From assembly GCA_009391535.1 (NCBI GenBank), contig VFHP01000016.1, forward strand, positions 1 through 34,014: DNA of 34,014 bases, read 5' to 3'. Every line of letters begins with the position of its first letter. Within the stretch, counting starts at the first letter, position 1. The notes under the pieces are model-generated. The model was not told the DNA's origin and made no database searches. It was given only the letters and a program-made list of their open reading frames with translations. Below, one piece after another: positions 23,947 to 33,444 of the stretch. Made by a program: the position numbers and the translations under genes. Source of the stretch: SAR202 cluster bacterium. Lineage in GTDB: Bacteria > Chloroflexota > Dehalococcoidia > Lucifugimonadales > UBA2985.

Positions 23947-25782
23947 CTATTTGTGTTGGAAACGTGGCCTTAAAAGTCTGTGTCGCTCATTTATGTCTAA
24001 GACTCTTTTGCGCATCCTTATTACGTTTGGTGTAATTTCAGCTATTTCGTCTTCAGCTATAAATTCCAGTGACTCCTCTAGACTGAGTTTTATTGGTGGT
24101 TCAAGCCTTTCAACGATCTCTGAGGTGGATGATCTCATGTTAGTAACTTTACGTTCTTTACATATATTCAATGGCAAGTCCATATCTCTGTTGTGTGTAC
24201 CAACAATCATACCCCCATAAACCTGGGTGTTTGGAGGAATAAAAGTTTGTCCTCGTTCTTGAGCATTCTTAATTCCATAAGAGACAGCAACACCACTTTC
24301 AGATGCTACAATTGCACCGGCTCGCTTAGGTTTAATATTACCCTTCATAATCTGATGCTCTTCTAGTTCGGTATTCATAATCGCATTGCCTTTGGTAGCT
24401 TTCGAGATAAATCCCCTGAATCCGATTAATCCTCTAGTTGGCACTGAGTAGATAATGCGCATATTATTATTGTCGTCAGCCTGCATATCTTTCATCTGCC
24501 CCAATCTAGAAGATAATTCTTCTGTTATTACGCCTACAAATTCACTCGGGCAATCAATTGTAATCTTTTCGTATGGTTCATATGGTGCACCTTCGATCAT
24601 CCTTATAATCGCTTCAGGCTTAGAGACTTGGAATTCCAGACCTTCTCTACGAATGTCTTCGATTAAGACCGAAAGATGTAGCTCTCCTCTACCAGATACT
24701 TTAAATTCCTCAGCACTATCGGTTCTTTCAACCCTCATACTGACATTGGTCTGTAACTCCTTTTGTAGACGAGCCCACAGATCTCTAGAAGTAGCATATT
24801 TACCGTCTTTTCCAGAGAACGGAGAGGTGTTAACACCGAAAGTCATCATTACTGTAGGCTCTTCTATTGAAATACGACCTAAAGATTCCGGATTCTCTCT
24901 GGAAGTTATGGTATCCCCGATAGAAATGCCTGTAGCACCTGATACGGCAACAATATCCCCTGCTATCGCATCATCTACTTCATGTCTGGATAGATCTTTA
25001 AAAGAAAATAAATGGTCGGCTTTAAACGGTATATGTGAACCATCTTCTCCTATAAAAACAAGAGGTTCATTCTTGTTGATGTTGCCCCTAAATATCCGGC
25101 CTATGGCTATCTGTCCGATATGGTTATCATAATCTAGAGCGGCTACCAGCATTTGCAACCCACCATCGGCATCCACAACAGGTGCCGGAATATATTCCAA
25201 TATAGAATCAAATAGAGGTGTCATATCTACTGGTTCATCATACAATTCGTTGATCGCATACCTTTCCTTAGCAGAGGCAAAAAGTATAGGAAAGTCCAAC
25301 TGGTCAGCGTCTGTCGCCAATTCTAGAAAAAGGTCATTTATGGCATTTACAGTGGTTTCAATTTCATCTCTTGAGCGATCGATCTTATTTATCACTACCA
25401 AAGGTTTTAATCCAGATTCCATGGCTACCTTCAAGACGTATTTTGTCTGTGGCATAGGACCGTCAATAGCATCTACGACTAATATGCAGCCGTCTGCCAT
25501 ATTAACCACACGCTCGACCTCACCACTAAAATCCACATGCCCTGGAGTATCAATTATATTCAGGGTGACATCTTTGTATTTGATAGCAGTATTTTTGGCG
25601 AGTATGGTAATACCACGTTCTCGTTCTTGTGGATTGGAATCCATTATCAACTCGTTGATTTGTTGATTCTCTCTAAATATCTTGCTGAATTTCAGCATGG
25701 CGTCTATGAGAGTAGTCTTTCCATGATCAACGTGTGCAACAATAGCAACATTGCGAAAGTGAGATTGAGTTTGTAAAGCCAT
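23947..25782 (-). CDS. typA: GTP-binding protein TypA/BipA
   Basis: The 611-residue translational GTPase has the full set of G motifs: AHVDHGKTT, RERGITI, DTPGHVDF and NKIDRS. The elongation-factor-like domains follow, with the TypA-specific C terminus (TRGLIGFRGFISKATKGNAI, GTHNRDMDLPLNICKERKVT and NMRSS). It binds the 70S ribosome and assists assembly and adaptation to stress or low temperature. Its length is typical. A promoter lies upstream, between this gene and the tRNA gene. The region after its stop holds a structured RNA candidate. Confidence 0.97.
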   Translation of the reverse strand: MALQTQSHFRNVAIVAHVDHGKTTLIDAMLKFSKIFRENQQINELIMDSNPQERERGITILAKNTAIKYKDVTLNIIDTPGHVDFSGEVERVVNMADGCILVVDAIDGPMPQTKYVLKVAMESGLKPLVVINKIDRSRDEIETTVNAINDLFLELATDADQLDFPILFASAKERYAINELYDEPVDMTPLFDSILEYIPAPVVDADGGLQMLVAALDYDNHIGQIAIGRIFRGNINKNEPLVFIGEDGSHIPFKADHLFSFKDLSRHEVDDAIAGDIVAVSGATGISIGDTITSRENPESLGRISIEEPTVMMTFGVNTSPFSGKDGKYATSRDLWARLQKELQTNVSMRVERTDSAEEFKVSGRGELHLSVLIEDIRREGLEFQVSKPEAIIRMIEGAPYEPYEKITIDCPSEFVGVITEELSSRLGQMKDMQADDNNNMRIIYSVPTRGLIGFRGFISKATKGNAIMNTELEEHQIMKGNIKPKRAGAIVASESGVAVSYGIKNAQERGQTFIPPNTQVYGGMIVGTHNRDMDLPLNICKERKVTNMRSSTSEIVERLEPPIKLSLEESLEFIAEDEIAEITPNVIRMRKRVLDINERHRLLRPRFQHK

Positions 25783-25839
25783 AATGGGTTTTCTTAGTTA
25801 ATTCCCTAGAATTTTAATATATTCGCCAACAAGTTACAG

Positions 25840-25867
25840 ATCATATCAGAAATGAACAATTAATCAA
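25840..25867 (-). promoter_or_regulatory. Promoter of typA
   Basis: On the minus strand TTGATT (25867-25862), 16 bases and TATGAT (25845-25840) form a plausible sigma-70 promoter about 60 bases upstream of the typA ATG and downstream of the tRNA gene. Confidence 0.55.
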
Positions 25868-25895
25868 TGGTTTAAAAAAGAGATAGGAAAGTTAA

Positions 25896-25970
<75 letters not shown>

Positions 25971-26011
25971 TTATCTACAAATGAACTAAACATCGAAAAG
26001 CATCAACAAGG

Positions 26012-27238
26012 TTACTGCACATCTAACAATTTAACAACCCTATCCAATATACGGTTTCCTACATCATATTTACTCATTAAAGGAACATCTTCGGTGTCTC
26101 CTGATTGATCCAATATGATGATTTTGTTGTTATCAACGTTGAACCCACTCTCCGTGGACGTAATATCATTAGCCGCTATCAATGAAAACCCTTTTTCAAT
26201 CAGTTTCTTTTGTGCATTATCCAGTAGGTTTTCGCTCTCAGCAGCAAATCCTACTTTCAGAACTGTTTCTGGCACATCTTTAATAAAATCTTCATTTTGT
26301 ACTAATTCTATAGATAGCTCATTCTGCTTAACGGTAACGTCTTTCTTTATCTTTTGATCAGAAACATTCTTTGGTCTATAGTCACTGACCGCAGCAGCCA
26401 TAACCAACACATCAGCATTTTCGCACGCATATAATACCTGTTCTCTCATTTCCTCTACAGTACTTACATTTCTCATATCAATACCGCTGATTGAAGGCAA
26501 GGCATTCGGAGCTGTGACTAAAGTGACTTTAGCACCCCGATTTCTTGCTGCCCTAGCGATTGCGAATCCCATCTTTCCAGAAGACCTGTTTGTAATGACT
26601 CGAACTGGATCGATAGGTTCTTGAGTACCTCCCGCGCTTACAACTATATTTTTACCGTCTAGATCCCCATTTATGCCCAATATACCCTCTAAAGAATCAA
26701 CTACATATGGAACTTCTACCAAACGTCCCATGCCGACAAATCCGGATGCTAATCTACCTTCACTTGGACCCAATATAAAAATGCCTCTGTCTCTTAACTT
26801 CTGTATGTTCTCCTGTGTTGCAGGATTCTCGAACATGAAGCCATCCATCGCTGGGGCAACCAAAACGTTGGCTCGGGAAGCAAGGATCGTGGTTGTAAGG
26901 ATATCATCTGCAAATCCATGAGCTATTTTGGCTATAGTATGAGCTGTAGCAGGATATACAATAATGACATCTGCTGCATGTGCGAGAGAAACGTGTGATA
27001 TGGCCTGTTTTGAGCTCGGATCAAACATATCAACGTATACATCACGACCAGTAAGGCTTGTAAATGTAAGAGGGGAGATAAAATTGGTAGCCCCTTTGGT
27101 CAACACAACATCAACCACAGCGCCTTGTTGTGTTAACTTACTAGCTAAATCTGCTGCTTTATAACAGGATATACTGCCCGTTACTCCGAGAACTATATTC
27201 TTGCCGCAAATTGGATTGTTCATTTTTGCAACCATCAT
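26012..27238 (-). CDS. coaBC: Bifunctional phosphopantothenoylcysteine synthetase/decarboxylase
   Basis: The 408-residue protein fuses CoaC and CoaB. The N-terminal flavoprotein half has VLGVTGSISCYKAADLA, the catalytic His in ISHVSLAHAAD, YPATAHTIAKIAHGFADD and VAPAMDGFMFENPA; PAMD replaces the PAMN of E. coli, a variant I recall from other phyla. The C-terminal synthetase half has VVSAGGTQEPIDPVRVITNR followed by SSGKMG, and AAVSDYRPKN. It converts 4'-phosphopantothenate and cysteine, with a nucleotide, to 4'-phosphopantetheine, the second and third steps of CoA synthesis. Its ATG overlaps the coaX stop by ATGA, so the two are translationally coupled. It is followed by the tRNA gene after 41 bases. 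Confidence 0.96.
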   Translation of the reverse strand: MMVAKMNNPICGKNIVLGVTGSISCYKAADLASKLTQQGAVVDVVLTKGATNFISPLTFTSLTGRDVYVDMFDPSSKQAISHVSLAHAADVIIVYPATAHTIAKIAHGFADDILTTTILASRANVLVAPAMDGFMFENPATQENIQKLRDRGIFILGPSEGRLASGFVGMGRLVEVPYVVDSLEGILGINGDLDGKNIVVSAGGTQEPIDPVRVITNRSSGKMGFAIARAARNRGAKVTLVTAPNALPSISGIDMRNVSTVEEMREQVLYACENADVLVMAAAVSDYRPKNVSDQKIKKDVTVKQNELSIELVQNEDFIKDVPETVLKVGFAAESENLLDNAQKKLIEKGFSLIAANDITSTESGFNVDNNKIIILDQSGDTEDVPLMSKYDVGNRILDRVVKLLDVQ

Positions 27239-28017
27239 TTCTTTGGTTCGGTATTTAAATTCAGTTCATATATCAATCTAAGCCCTATCAAAGTGAGATC
27301 CGTATTTATCTCATCGAAGATATCTGTTTCTTGGTCAATAATCCGAGCCATTCCCCCAGTGGCCACAACTTTAACATTGCCACTCATCTCTTTTTTAAAT
27401 CGTTGTACCATGGCCTCCACCATGCCCACATGGCCGTAAAATATACCGGATTGTATACTAGCCGTGGTATTTCTTCCGATAGCGGTTTTAGGAGGAATTA
27501 ATTCCACTTTCCTCAACTGGGCCGTACGTTCATACAAGGCCTGAGCAGTCAGATTTATGCCAGAAGCAATGGCACCTCCAATATACGTTCCATCTTTAGA
27601 AACGGCATCAAAAACCGTTGCTGTTCCGAAGTCCACTATAATTACAGGACCCCCATAAATATCGTACGCGGCAGCCGCATCCACAACTCTATCTGATCCA
27701 ACATCCCTTGGGTTTTCGTATTCTATACGCACTCCCGTCTTAATACCGGTCCCAACGACTAAAGGGTCTACCTTAAAATACGAATTTGATAATTCCTGAA
27801 AAACCTGAGTTAGAGGCGGAACAACGCTACAGATTGAAACTCCAGTTATATTTTCTGTCTGGACATCTTTCAAGGGAAGCATGTTCCTAATTAGTATCGC
27901 GTACTCATCAGGCATTTTATTGGTATCCGTGGCCATGCGCCAAGTAGCAACGAGTTTTGAATCCTCGAACACACCCATTGTTATATTGGTATTGCCAACA
28001 TCTATCGCTAGTAACAC
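27235..28017 (-). CDS. coaX: Type III pantothenate kinase
   Basis: The protein (260 residues from GTG 28017) is a type III pantothenate kinase of the ASKHA fold. It has the N-terminal phosphate loop LAIDVGNTNITMGVF, the nucleotide motif IVDFGTATVFDAV, the family block NPRDVGSDRVVDAAAAY, and TGGMARII near the C terminus. It phosphorylates pantothenate, the committed step of CoA synthesis, with monovalent-cation dependence. A longer frame reaches 28035, but GGAG at about 7 bases favours GTG 28017, which starts directly at the domain. It overlaps coaBC by 4 bases. Confidence 0.95.
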   Translation of the reverse strand: MLLAIDVGNTNITMGVFEDSKLVATWRMATDTNKMPDEYAILIRNMLPLKDVQTENITGVSICSVVPPLTQVFQELSNSYFKVDPLVVGTGIKTGVRIEYENPRDVGSDRVVDAAAAYDIYGGPVIIVDFGTATVFDAVSKDGTYIGGAIASGINLTAQALYERTAQLRKVELIPPKTAIGRNTTASIQSGIFYGHVGMVEAMVQRFKKEMSGNVKVVATGGMARIIDQETDIFDEINTDLTLIGLRLIYELNLNTEPKK

Positions 28018-28086
28018 AATAAATCTCCAAAACAAGTATACATTTGGGCTATATAGGTAGCAACTGGAACAAACATTCCTCGTATG

Positions 28087-29652
28087 CTAAATAAGTACTT
28101 CCTTTAATCTACTGATTTCGTAAGGAAGTTCTAACAATAAATCAGTGGCAAGAACTCCAGTGTCACCAACATTTTCTTTTAACCACTTTCCCGCAGATCC
28201 ATGTACGAAAACTCCTAGTGTAGCTGCATCGAAATTTGAAAGCCCTTGAGCAACAAACCCGGCAACCATACCAGCCAATACATCTCCAGTACCTGCAGAA
28301 GCAAGCACTGGATTTATAAACGGACTTACTCTTACGGATCCATCTATGGAACTAATTACACTATATGGTCCTTTCAAAATAACCGTTTTACTCCACTTCT
28401 TTGAGTTTTCTTTAGCCACATTCAGCCTATTACCATTAATGTCTCTCACCTCGAGCCCTGTCAATCTAGACATTTCACCAGGATGAGGAGTTACTATAGT
28501 ATTGTTATTGACATATGTCCACCATTCTGGACTCTCTGCCATGATATTTAGAGCGTCGGCATCAAGTATTATTGGGATCTCTGGAAAACGATTACTAAAC
28601 AAAGTTTGTTTCAGTAACTGTTGCACAGCAAAAGATTGACCCAAACCACACCCTATCAAAATTGCATCGTATCTAGGCAACTCATCAAGTATTAGGTCTG
28701 GAGCGTCTGTGATAAATTCATCCGAATCATCGGGTAATGGTAGATATGTAATCTCAGTCAAACTAGTAGAAATACTAGGCTGTAAATTTCTTGGAATTGC
28801 TAGTGTCACCAATCCGGCGCCAACTCTTAAAGCAGATTCGCAGGCTAATTTTGCTGCACCGATGTAGCGTTCAGACCCAGCCACAACTAATACTTTCCCG
28901 TATGTACCTTTATGTGAATCTAGTGGTCTTTTTGGTAATAATGACTTAACGCTATCAACTGTAATTAATTCCTCGTTACGATCCTCGGCTATAACTCCTG
29001 GAATGCCTATGTCAATTACCTCCAATATTCCGACACTAGCAATACCAGGAGCATTAAAAAGGCCGAATTTAGGAAATCCGAGGGTTAATGTGAAATCGGA
29101 TAGTATACTTGACTCATCTAATTCTCCAGTATCTGGATTTATCCCAGTCGGAATATCCACTGATACAACAATTAGTGTAGGGCTAATGCGCTTAGCTTCA
29201 TTTACAATATCCAGTATTCTTAACAAAGAGTCATCTAATTTACGAGACTTACCCGTTCCCAATATAGCGTCTACAACAACGTCAATACCAGACAACAACG
29301 CAAATAATTCAGTATCATTAATATCATCTTCCGGGTACAGAATATTCACGCCTTTGTCGATAAGGTCATCTATTTTAGAGACATGCTCTTTACTACCAAA
29401 TGGAAGATATATCGTAATATCGTATCTATAATCACTCAAATAAGAAGCTGCAACCAATCCATCTCCGCCATTATTTCCTGGGCCAGCCAATATAAATATG
29501 GATTTAGGTTTAGTTCTAAATTCTTCGAGAATACTATGAACCCTGTTAGCAACTCCGAAACCCGCTCTATCCATGAGTTCACTAGCAGAAATGCCTTGAT
29601 CAAAACATTTCTGCTCTATGGCTCTCATACCACTGACGTCAACTATTTTCAT
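28087..29652 (-). CDS. nnr: Bifunctional NAD(P)H-hydrate epimerase/dehydratase
   Basis: The 521-residue protein fuses the YjeF N-terminal epimerase (FILAGPGNNGGDGLVAASYL, VVDAILGTG) with the ADP-dependent NAD(P)HX dehydratase. The latter, of the ribokinase-like fold, shows GTYGKVLVVAGSERYIGAAK, LDADALNIMA, TPHPGEMSRLTG and ASAGTGDVLAGMVAGF. It repairs hydrated NADH and NADPH in the cytoplasm. The length is normal for the bifunctional form. It overlaps the end of acpS by 14 bases, so the two are coupled. A 69-base gap follows before coaX. Confidence 0.95.
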   Translation of the reverse strand: MKIVDVSGMRAIEQKCFDQGISASELMDRAGFGVANRVHSILEEFRTKPKSIFILAGPGNNGGDGLVAASYLSDYRYDITIYLPFGSKEHVSKIDDLIDKGVNILYPEDDINDTELFALLSGIDVVVDAILGTGKSRKLDDSLLRILDIVNEAKRISPTLIVVSVDIPTGINPDTGELDESSILSDFTLTLGFPKFGLFNAPGIASVGILEVIDIGIPGVIAEDRNEELITVDSVKSLLPKRPLDSHKGTYGKVLVVAGSERYIGAAKLACESALRVGAGLVTLAIPRNLQPSISTSLTEITYLPLPDDSDEFITDAPDLILDELPRYDAILIGCGLGQSFAVQQLLKQTLFSNRFPEIPIILDADALNIMAESPEWWTYVNNNTIVTPHPGEMSRLTGLEVRDINGNRLNVAKENSKKWSKTVILKGPYSVISSIDGSVRVSPFINPVLASAGTGDVLAGMVAGFVAQGLSNFDAATLGVFVHGSAGKWLKENVGDTGVLATDLLLELPYEISRLKEVLI

Positions 29653-30013
29653 CTAAATTCATCACGACCGAAGCTATTGCATAATCATTTGAATGAGAAA
29701 GGCTCAAAGCCACCTGAACAACCCCTATGTCATCAGCTTTCTTTAACGCCCTTCCATGAAGAAGGATTTCCGGTGCCTGACCACGTTTTCTTGTAACTTC
29801 TATTTCTCTCCAACCAACTCCCCTGATGCCAGTACCGAGGGCTTTCATGACTGCCTCTTTTGCAGCAAATCTTGCTGCTAATTGAGGTACTCGTGATCTA
29901 CAGTATTCTTGCTCTCCTTGAGTATATATACGATTAAGAAAACTTTCTCCCCAACTGTCCAAGACCCTCTTCAGTCTGTACAACTCCAGAATATCCACAC
30001 CTACTCTTAGCAT
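29639..30013 (-). CDS. acpS: Holo-[acyl-carrier-protein] synthase
   Basis: The protein (124 residues from ATG 30013; 30016 is the alternative) has the AcpS core MLRVGVDILELYRLKRVL, with the Mg-binding Asp, and AARFAAKEAVMKALGTGI, with the second Mg-binding Glu. VALSLSHSNDYAIASVV is near the C terminus. It transfers 4'-phosphopantetheine from CoA to apo-ACP for fatty-acid synthesis. An upstream ATG/GTG extension to 30049 is disfavoured because AAGGA lies 4-7 bases before the tandem ATGATG. It is the first gene of the acpS-nnr-coaX-coaBC block. Confidence 0.93.
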   Translation of the reverse strand: MLRVGVDILELYRLKRVLDSWGESFLNRIYTQGEQEYCRSRVPQLAARFAAKEAVMKALGTGIRGVGWREIEVTRKRGQAPEILLHGRALKKADDIGVVQVALSLSHSNDYAIASVVMNLDENS

Positions 30014-30063
30014 CATCAAATCCTTCTGTGATTTTAATACGGTCACCATTTCTGGGTTAAAGC

Positions 30064-30092
30064 ATTATATTCTTGCCGATGCTAAGTGTCTA
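30064..30092 (-). promoter_or_regulatory. Promoter of acpS-nnr-coaX-coaBC block
   Basis: On the minus strand TAGACA (30092-30087), 17 bases and a perfect TATAAT (30069-30064) precede acpS by about 50 bases. Confidence 0.75.
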
Positions 30093-30209
30093 TCTGTCGT
30101 CAATTATAGACTAATGATTTAGACCAATTGCTCGTCATAAAACGCAAGCCTAGTAACGATTATCATCAAATGTTACTATTCAAATGAACTAAATTTTCAG
30201 GAGAGAAAC

Positions 30210-31094
30210 ATGGCCGCTGCTATCATTGACGGTAAGAAGTGTGCACAGGATGTAAAAAATGAGGTGGCAGTAGAAGTGCAAGCACTCAAGGCTCGGGGCA
30301 TAACTCCTGGACTGGCAGCCATATTGGTTGGAGACGACCCAGCTTCTGCTGTATATGTCAGAAACAAAAGCTTGGCTTGTAACGAAGTAGGAATACATTC
30401 CGAAATATTTAGGCTATCAGACAACACTAAAGAAGAAGATCTTATACGCCTAATAGAGACCTTAAATAATGACAGAACCTTCCATGGCATATTGGTTCAA
30501 CTACCATTACCAAAGCATTTGAACGAGCGTTCTATTATAGAATCATTAGACCCACTCAAGGACGTGGATTGCCTCCACACATCAAATATGGGTAGACTAG
30601 TCGATGGTTCATCAATTTTTACTCCCGGAACCCCTTCTGGTATACAGGAACTACTAAAAAGGTGCGGATACCACACGGATGGCAAACATGTTGTGATATG
30701 TGGGAGAAGCAACATAGTTGGCAAACCAGCTGCCCTACTTTTCATACAAAAAGGAGATTGGGCTAATGCAACGGTCACTGTCTGTCACACGGGAACAAAA
30801 AACCTGTCTGACTTTACACGATCAGCAGATATATTGATAGCTGCAGTAGGCCGTCCCAAAATAATAACGGCAGATTTAGTCAAAGAAGGTTCAGTCATAA
30901 TCGACGTGGGCATAAACAGGGTGCCAGATGAAACAAAACGGAGTGGTTATAGGCTAGTAGGAGATGTGGATTTTGAGAACGTGGTAGATAAAGTGTCTGC
31001 CATTACACCTGTTCCGGGTGGAGTAGGACCCATGACCGTAGCAATGCTATTACTAAACACTCTGAAATCTGCACAGCAAACATCTTCTGAATGA
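30210..31094 (+). CDS. folD: Bifunctional methylenetetrahydrofolate dehydrogenase/cyclohydrolase
   Basis: The 294-residue enzyme shows AILVGDDPASAVYVRNKSLA, with the catalytic Tyr and Lys region, ILVQLPLPKHLNERSIIESL, TPGTPSGIQELL, the NADP-binding ICGRSNIVGKPAALL, GSVIIDVGINR and PVPGGVGPMTVAML. It interconverts 5,10-methylene- and 10-formyl-tetrahydrofolate in cytoplasmic one-carbon metabolism. AGGAG lies about 8 bases upstream of the ATG. The gene is divergent from acpS and followed by queA after 59 bases. Confidence 0.97.
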   Translation: MAAAIIDGKKCAQDVKNEVAVEVQALKARGITPGLAAILVGDDPASAVYVRNKSLACNEVGIHSEIFRLSDNTKEEDLIRLIETLNNDRTFHGILVQLPLPKHLNERSIIESLDPLKDVDCLHTSNMGRLVDGSSIFTPGTPSGIQELLKRCGYHTDGKHVVICGRSNIVGKPAALLFIQKGDWANATVTVCHTGTKNLSDFTRSADILIAAVGRPKIITADLVKEGSVIIDVGINRVPDETKRSGYRLVGDVDFENVVDKVSAITPVPGGVGPMTVAMLLLNTLKSAQQTSSE

Positions 31095-31153
31095 TGAAGC
31101 CATAAATTCCCTGAACAATATTCAACAAACCTGCAACAATACCTTATATAACA

Positions 31154-32176
31154 ATGGAAACTAAAGATTTCGACTACAAATTGCCCGAAGCATTAATAGC
31201 GCAGATCCCCTTAGCAAAACGGGATCATTCCCGTTTGATGTTACTGGACAGAACAACTAGTAATATAGAACATTCCCAATTTTATAACATCGGTAAATTT
31301 CTACATCCTGGAGATCTACTAATTACCAACAACAGCCGGGTAATTCCTGCCAGACTAAAGGGAACAAGGGTTCCTACCGGAGGTAAAATGGAATGCCTGC
31401 TGTTGGAAAAAACAGGTATCCAAACCTGGAAAGCACTAGTAAAACCCGGGAGAAGTTTAAAAACTGGCGATTATTTCTCCATTGACGGCGTAAATTGTAA
31501 AATCTTAGAGGAAATGGACGAAGCTTTAAGAGTAATTTACATAGAAGATGAATCAGTAATAGAAAAATCCGGCAATATGCCTCTTCCTCCTTATATACAT
31601 ACCCACCTCGACGATACCAATAGATACCAAACTGTCTATGCTAAATTTGACGGAAGTGCAGCAGCTCCAACTGCAGGTCTGCATTTCACAAAACCCCTGT
31701 TAGAAAACCTGCAAACCTCCGGGATAAATATAGCGAGCGTCACACTACATGTGGGGCTGGATACATTTAAACCAGTATCTGAAGAAAACCCTCTCAAACA
31801 CAAAATCCATACGGAATATTTCGAGGTAAATAAGGATACCGCTGAAAAAATCAATTTAACCAGAGAAAACGGTGGAAGAATAATTGCTGTTGGGACTACT
31901 AGCGTAAGAGTTTTAGAACAAATATCTCTATCCTGGCATCAGGGGTATACCCACAAAGTCAAACCTACCTCTGGCTGGGCAAATATATTTATTCTTCCAG
32001 GACACAAATTTAATCTGGTAGACGGAATGATAACTAATTTTCATATGCCTCGTTCGACATTGTTAATGTTGGTATCCGCTTTTGCTGGACGTGAATTAAT
32101 AATGGATGGATATCAGACAGCTATACAGAATCAATATCGATTCTACAGTTTCGGCGATTGCATGCTAATCATCTAA
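31154..32176 (+). CDS. queA: tRNA preQ1(34) S-adenosylmethionine ribosyltransferase-isomerase
   Basis: The 340-residue protein carries QueA blocks: FDYKLPEALIAQIPL, LLITNNSRVIPARLKG, GSAAAPTAGLHFTKPLL, VTLHVGLDTFKPV, VGTTSVRVLE and YRFYSFGDCML. It transfers the ribosyl group of AdoMet to preQ1 in the tRNA wobble position, making epoxyqueuosine. The length is usual. No strong ribosome site is visible before the ATG. No tgt, queG or queH gene is adjacent in the window. Confidence 0.96.
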   Translation: METKDFDYKLPEALIAQIPLAKRDHSRLMLLDRTTSNIEHSQFYNIGKFLHPGDLLITNNSRVIPARLKGTRVPTGGKMECLLLEKTGIQTWKALVKPGRSLKTGDYFSIDGVNCKILEEMDEALRVIYIEDESVIEKSGNMPLPPYIHTHLDDTNRYQTVYAKFDGSAAAPTAGLHFTKPLLENLQTSGINIASVTLHVGLDTFKPVSEENPLKHKIHTEYFEVNKDTAEKINLTRENGGRIIAVGTTSVRVLEQISLSWHQGYTHKVKPTSGWANIFILPGHKFNLVDGMITNFHMPRSTLLMLVSAFAGRELIMDGYQTAIQNQYRFYSFGDCMLII

Positions 32177-32237
32177 TGGTATTATGTCTGTATGTCGTTA
32201 CTTAGAATCTCTAAGTAATAATAAACGGAGGTGTAGC

Positions 32238-33002
32238 ATGTGGAACGATTGGCAGACAGATTCATACGAGGGACAAACCTCGGAACTAGTGAAAATTAAA
32301 GGATATCAAGACGACGAAATAAACGCTTATGTTGCCAGACCTAACGGTACAGGGCCATATCCTGGGGTAGTATTGCTACACCATATGCCCGGCTGGGACG
32401 AATTTTGCCGGGAAACCGCGAGGCGGTTCGCAGATCATGGATACATAGTAATATGTCCAAATCTGTATGAAAGATTCGGACACGGAACACCGGTTGATGT
32501 TGCCGCTAAGGCAAGAGGTGAAGGAGGAGTTTCGGACGAAAGTGTAGTAGCAGATGCTAAAGCGTCTCTGGATTATTTAAAAGGGCTGTCAAACTGTACA
32601 GGAAAAGTAGCGGTCTTAGGTCATTGCTCTGGAGGTCGCCACTCTTATTTAGCTGCCTGTCGTGTAACCGGTTTCAGTGCAATAATCGATTATTGGGGTG
32701 GAAATGTTATTATGCCTTCCGATCGCATTACTGAGAAACAGCCGGTTTCACCCATAGAATATACTAAGGATCTTAGTTGCCCAATTTTGGGTATTTTTGG
32801 AAATGATGACCAAAATCCTCCGCCAGATCAAGTAGATCAGCACGAAGAAGAGTTGAAAAAGCATGGGAAGTCATATGAATTCCATAGGTATGAAGGTGCA
32901 GGTCATGGATTCTGGTACTACGATCGACCAGCATACAGACAGGAACAAACTATGGATTCTTGGGGCAAAACATTTGAATTCTTATCAAAGCATCTCTCTT
33001 AA
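32238..33002 (+). CDS. Dienelactone hydrolase family protein
   Basis: The protein (254 residues from ATG 32238, preceded by GGAGGTG) is an alpha/beta hydrolase of the dienelactone-hydrolase type. It shows GVVLLHHMPGWDEFCRETAR, the nucleophile Cys in VLGHCSGGRHSYLAA (Cys instead of the usual Ser), Asp in GIFGNDDQNPP and His in YEGAGHGFWYYDRPAY. It probably cleaves a lactone or ester in the cytoplasm; the substrate is unknown, because these enzymes are often misnamed from homology alone. An earlier frame opening at 32184 is rejected in favour of the strong ribosome site. A DUF6295 gene follows after 25 bases. Confidence 0.92.
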   Translation: MWNDWQTDSYEGQTSELVKIKGYQDDEINAYVARPNGTGPYPGVVLLHHMPGWDEFCRETARRFADHGYIVICPNLYERFGHGTPVDVAAKARGEGGVSDESVVADAKASLDYLKGLSNCTGKVAVLGHCSGGRHSYLAACRVTGFSAIIDYWGGNVIMPSDRITEKQPVSPIEYTKDLSCPILGIFGNDDQNPPPDQVDQHEEELKKHGKSYEFHRYEGAGHGFWYYDRPAYRQEQTMDSWGKTFEFLSKHLS

Positions 33003-33027
33003 TTATTGAGACAAGAGGAAGTAAACA

Positions 33028-33294
33028 ATGTGCACAATGATAGTAGAAAACGTAACAATAGATGGAAGTGGCAAAGGCTCTAAAGGTTGGTTCAATCTGA
33101 AAAAAGCTAACGTGTCCTTCGATCACCCTTTCAATGCCCAGTTTGATCATTCATTGAATATAGATTTCGTTAATGATGATCTTGGCATAGAACACAGGGT
33201 AGCGGTTGAACTGTCCAGAGACTCCGCCCAAAAACTGATAGAAGCAATAAGCACTGCTTTGGCTCGTGGTGACGAACAACTCGGACCCACCTAG
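33028..33294 (+). CDS. DUF6295 family small protein
   Basis: The 88-residue protein begins MCTMIVENVTIDGSGKGSKG followed by WFNLKKANVSFDHPFNAQ. It continues HSLNIDFVN, RVAVELSRDSAQKLIEAIST. This is the pattern I recall for DUF6295, a short conserved family of unknown function in Chloroflexota and Actinobacteria. GAGGAAG precedes the ATG. It is probably co-transcribed with the upstream hydrolase. There is no signal or membrane segment, and two of its residues near the N terminus (Cys2 and the His in FDHP) could bind metal, which is speculation. Confidence 0.75.
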   Translation: MCTMIVENVTIDGSGKGSKGWFNLKKANVSFDHPFNAQFDHSLNIDFVNDDLGIEHRVAVELSRDSAQKLIEAISTALARGDEQLGPT

Positions 33295-33409
33295 ACACCA
33301 CAGAGCTTTACGTAAATATATTATTTTGGGCACATAGTACAATTGTTGAAAATACACTTTTCCTTGACCCAAAAAACCCTTCAACCTATACTGCCAACCC
33401 TAAATGAGG
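33295..33409. other. Intergenic region, no gene seen
   Basis: No convincing open frame or RNA gene. Complementary TTTTGGG and CCCAAAA segments (about 33330 and 33368) could form a weak, long-looped stem, not a clear terminator. Confidence 0.4.
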
Positions 33410-33438
33410 TTGACAAAACAGGCTCCACACTGTATCCT
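33410..33438 (+). promoter_or_regulatory. Strong promoter of solute-binding lipoprotein gene
   Basis: Perfect TTGACA (33410-33415), 17-base spacer, TATCCT (33433-33438). Transcription should begin near 33445, leaving a leader of about 280 bases before the ATG. Confidence 0.75.
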
Positions 33439-33444
33439 CAACAA

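Noticed and set aside
24455..25132. 225-codon open frame antisense to typA
   Set aside because: It overlaps a fully conserved GTPase gene and has no recognisable motif; the composition is Ser/Leu-rich, as expected for antisense of such a gene.
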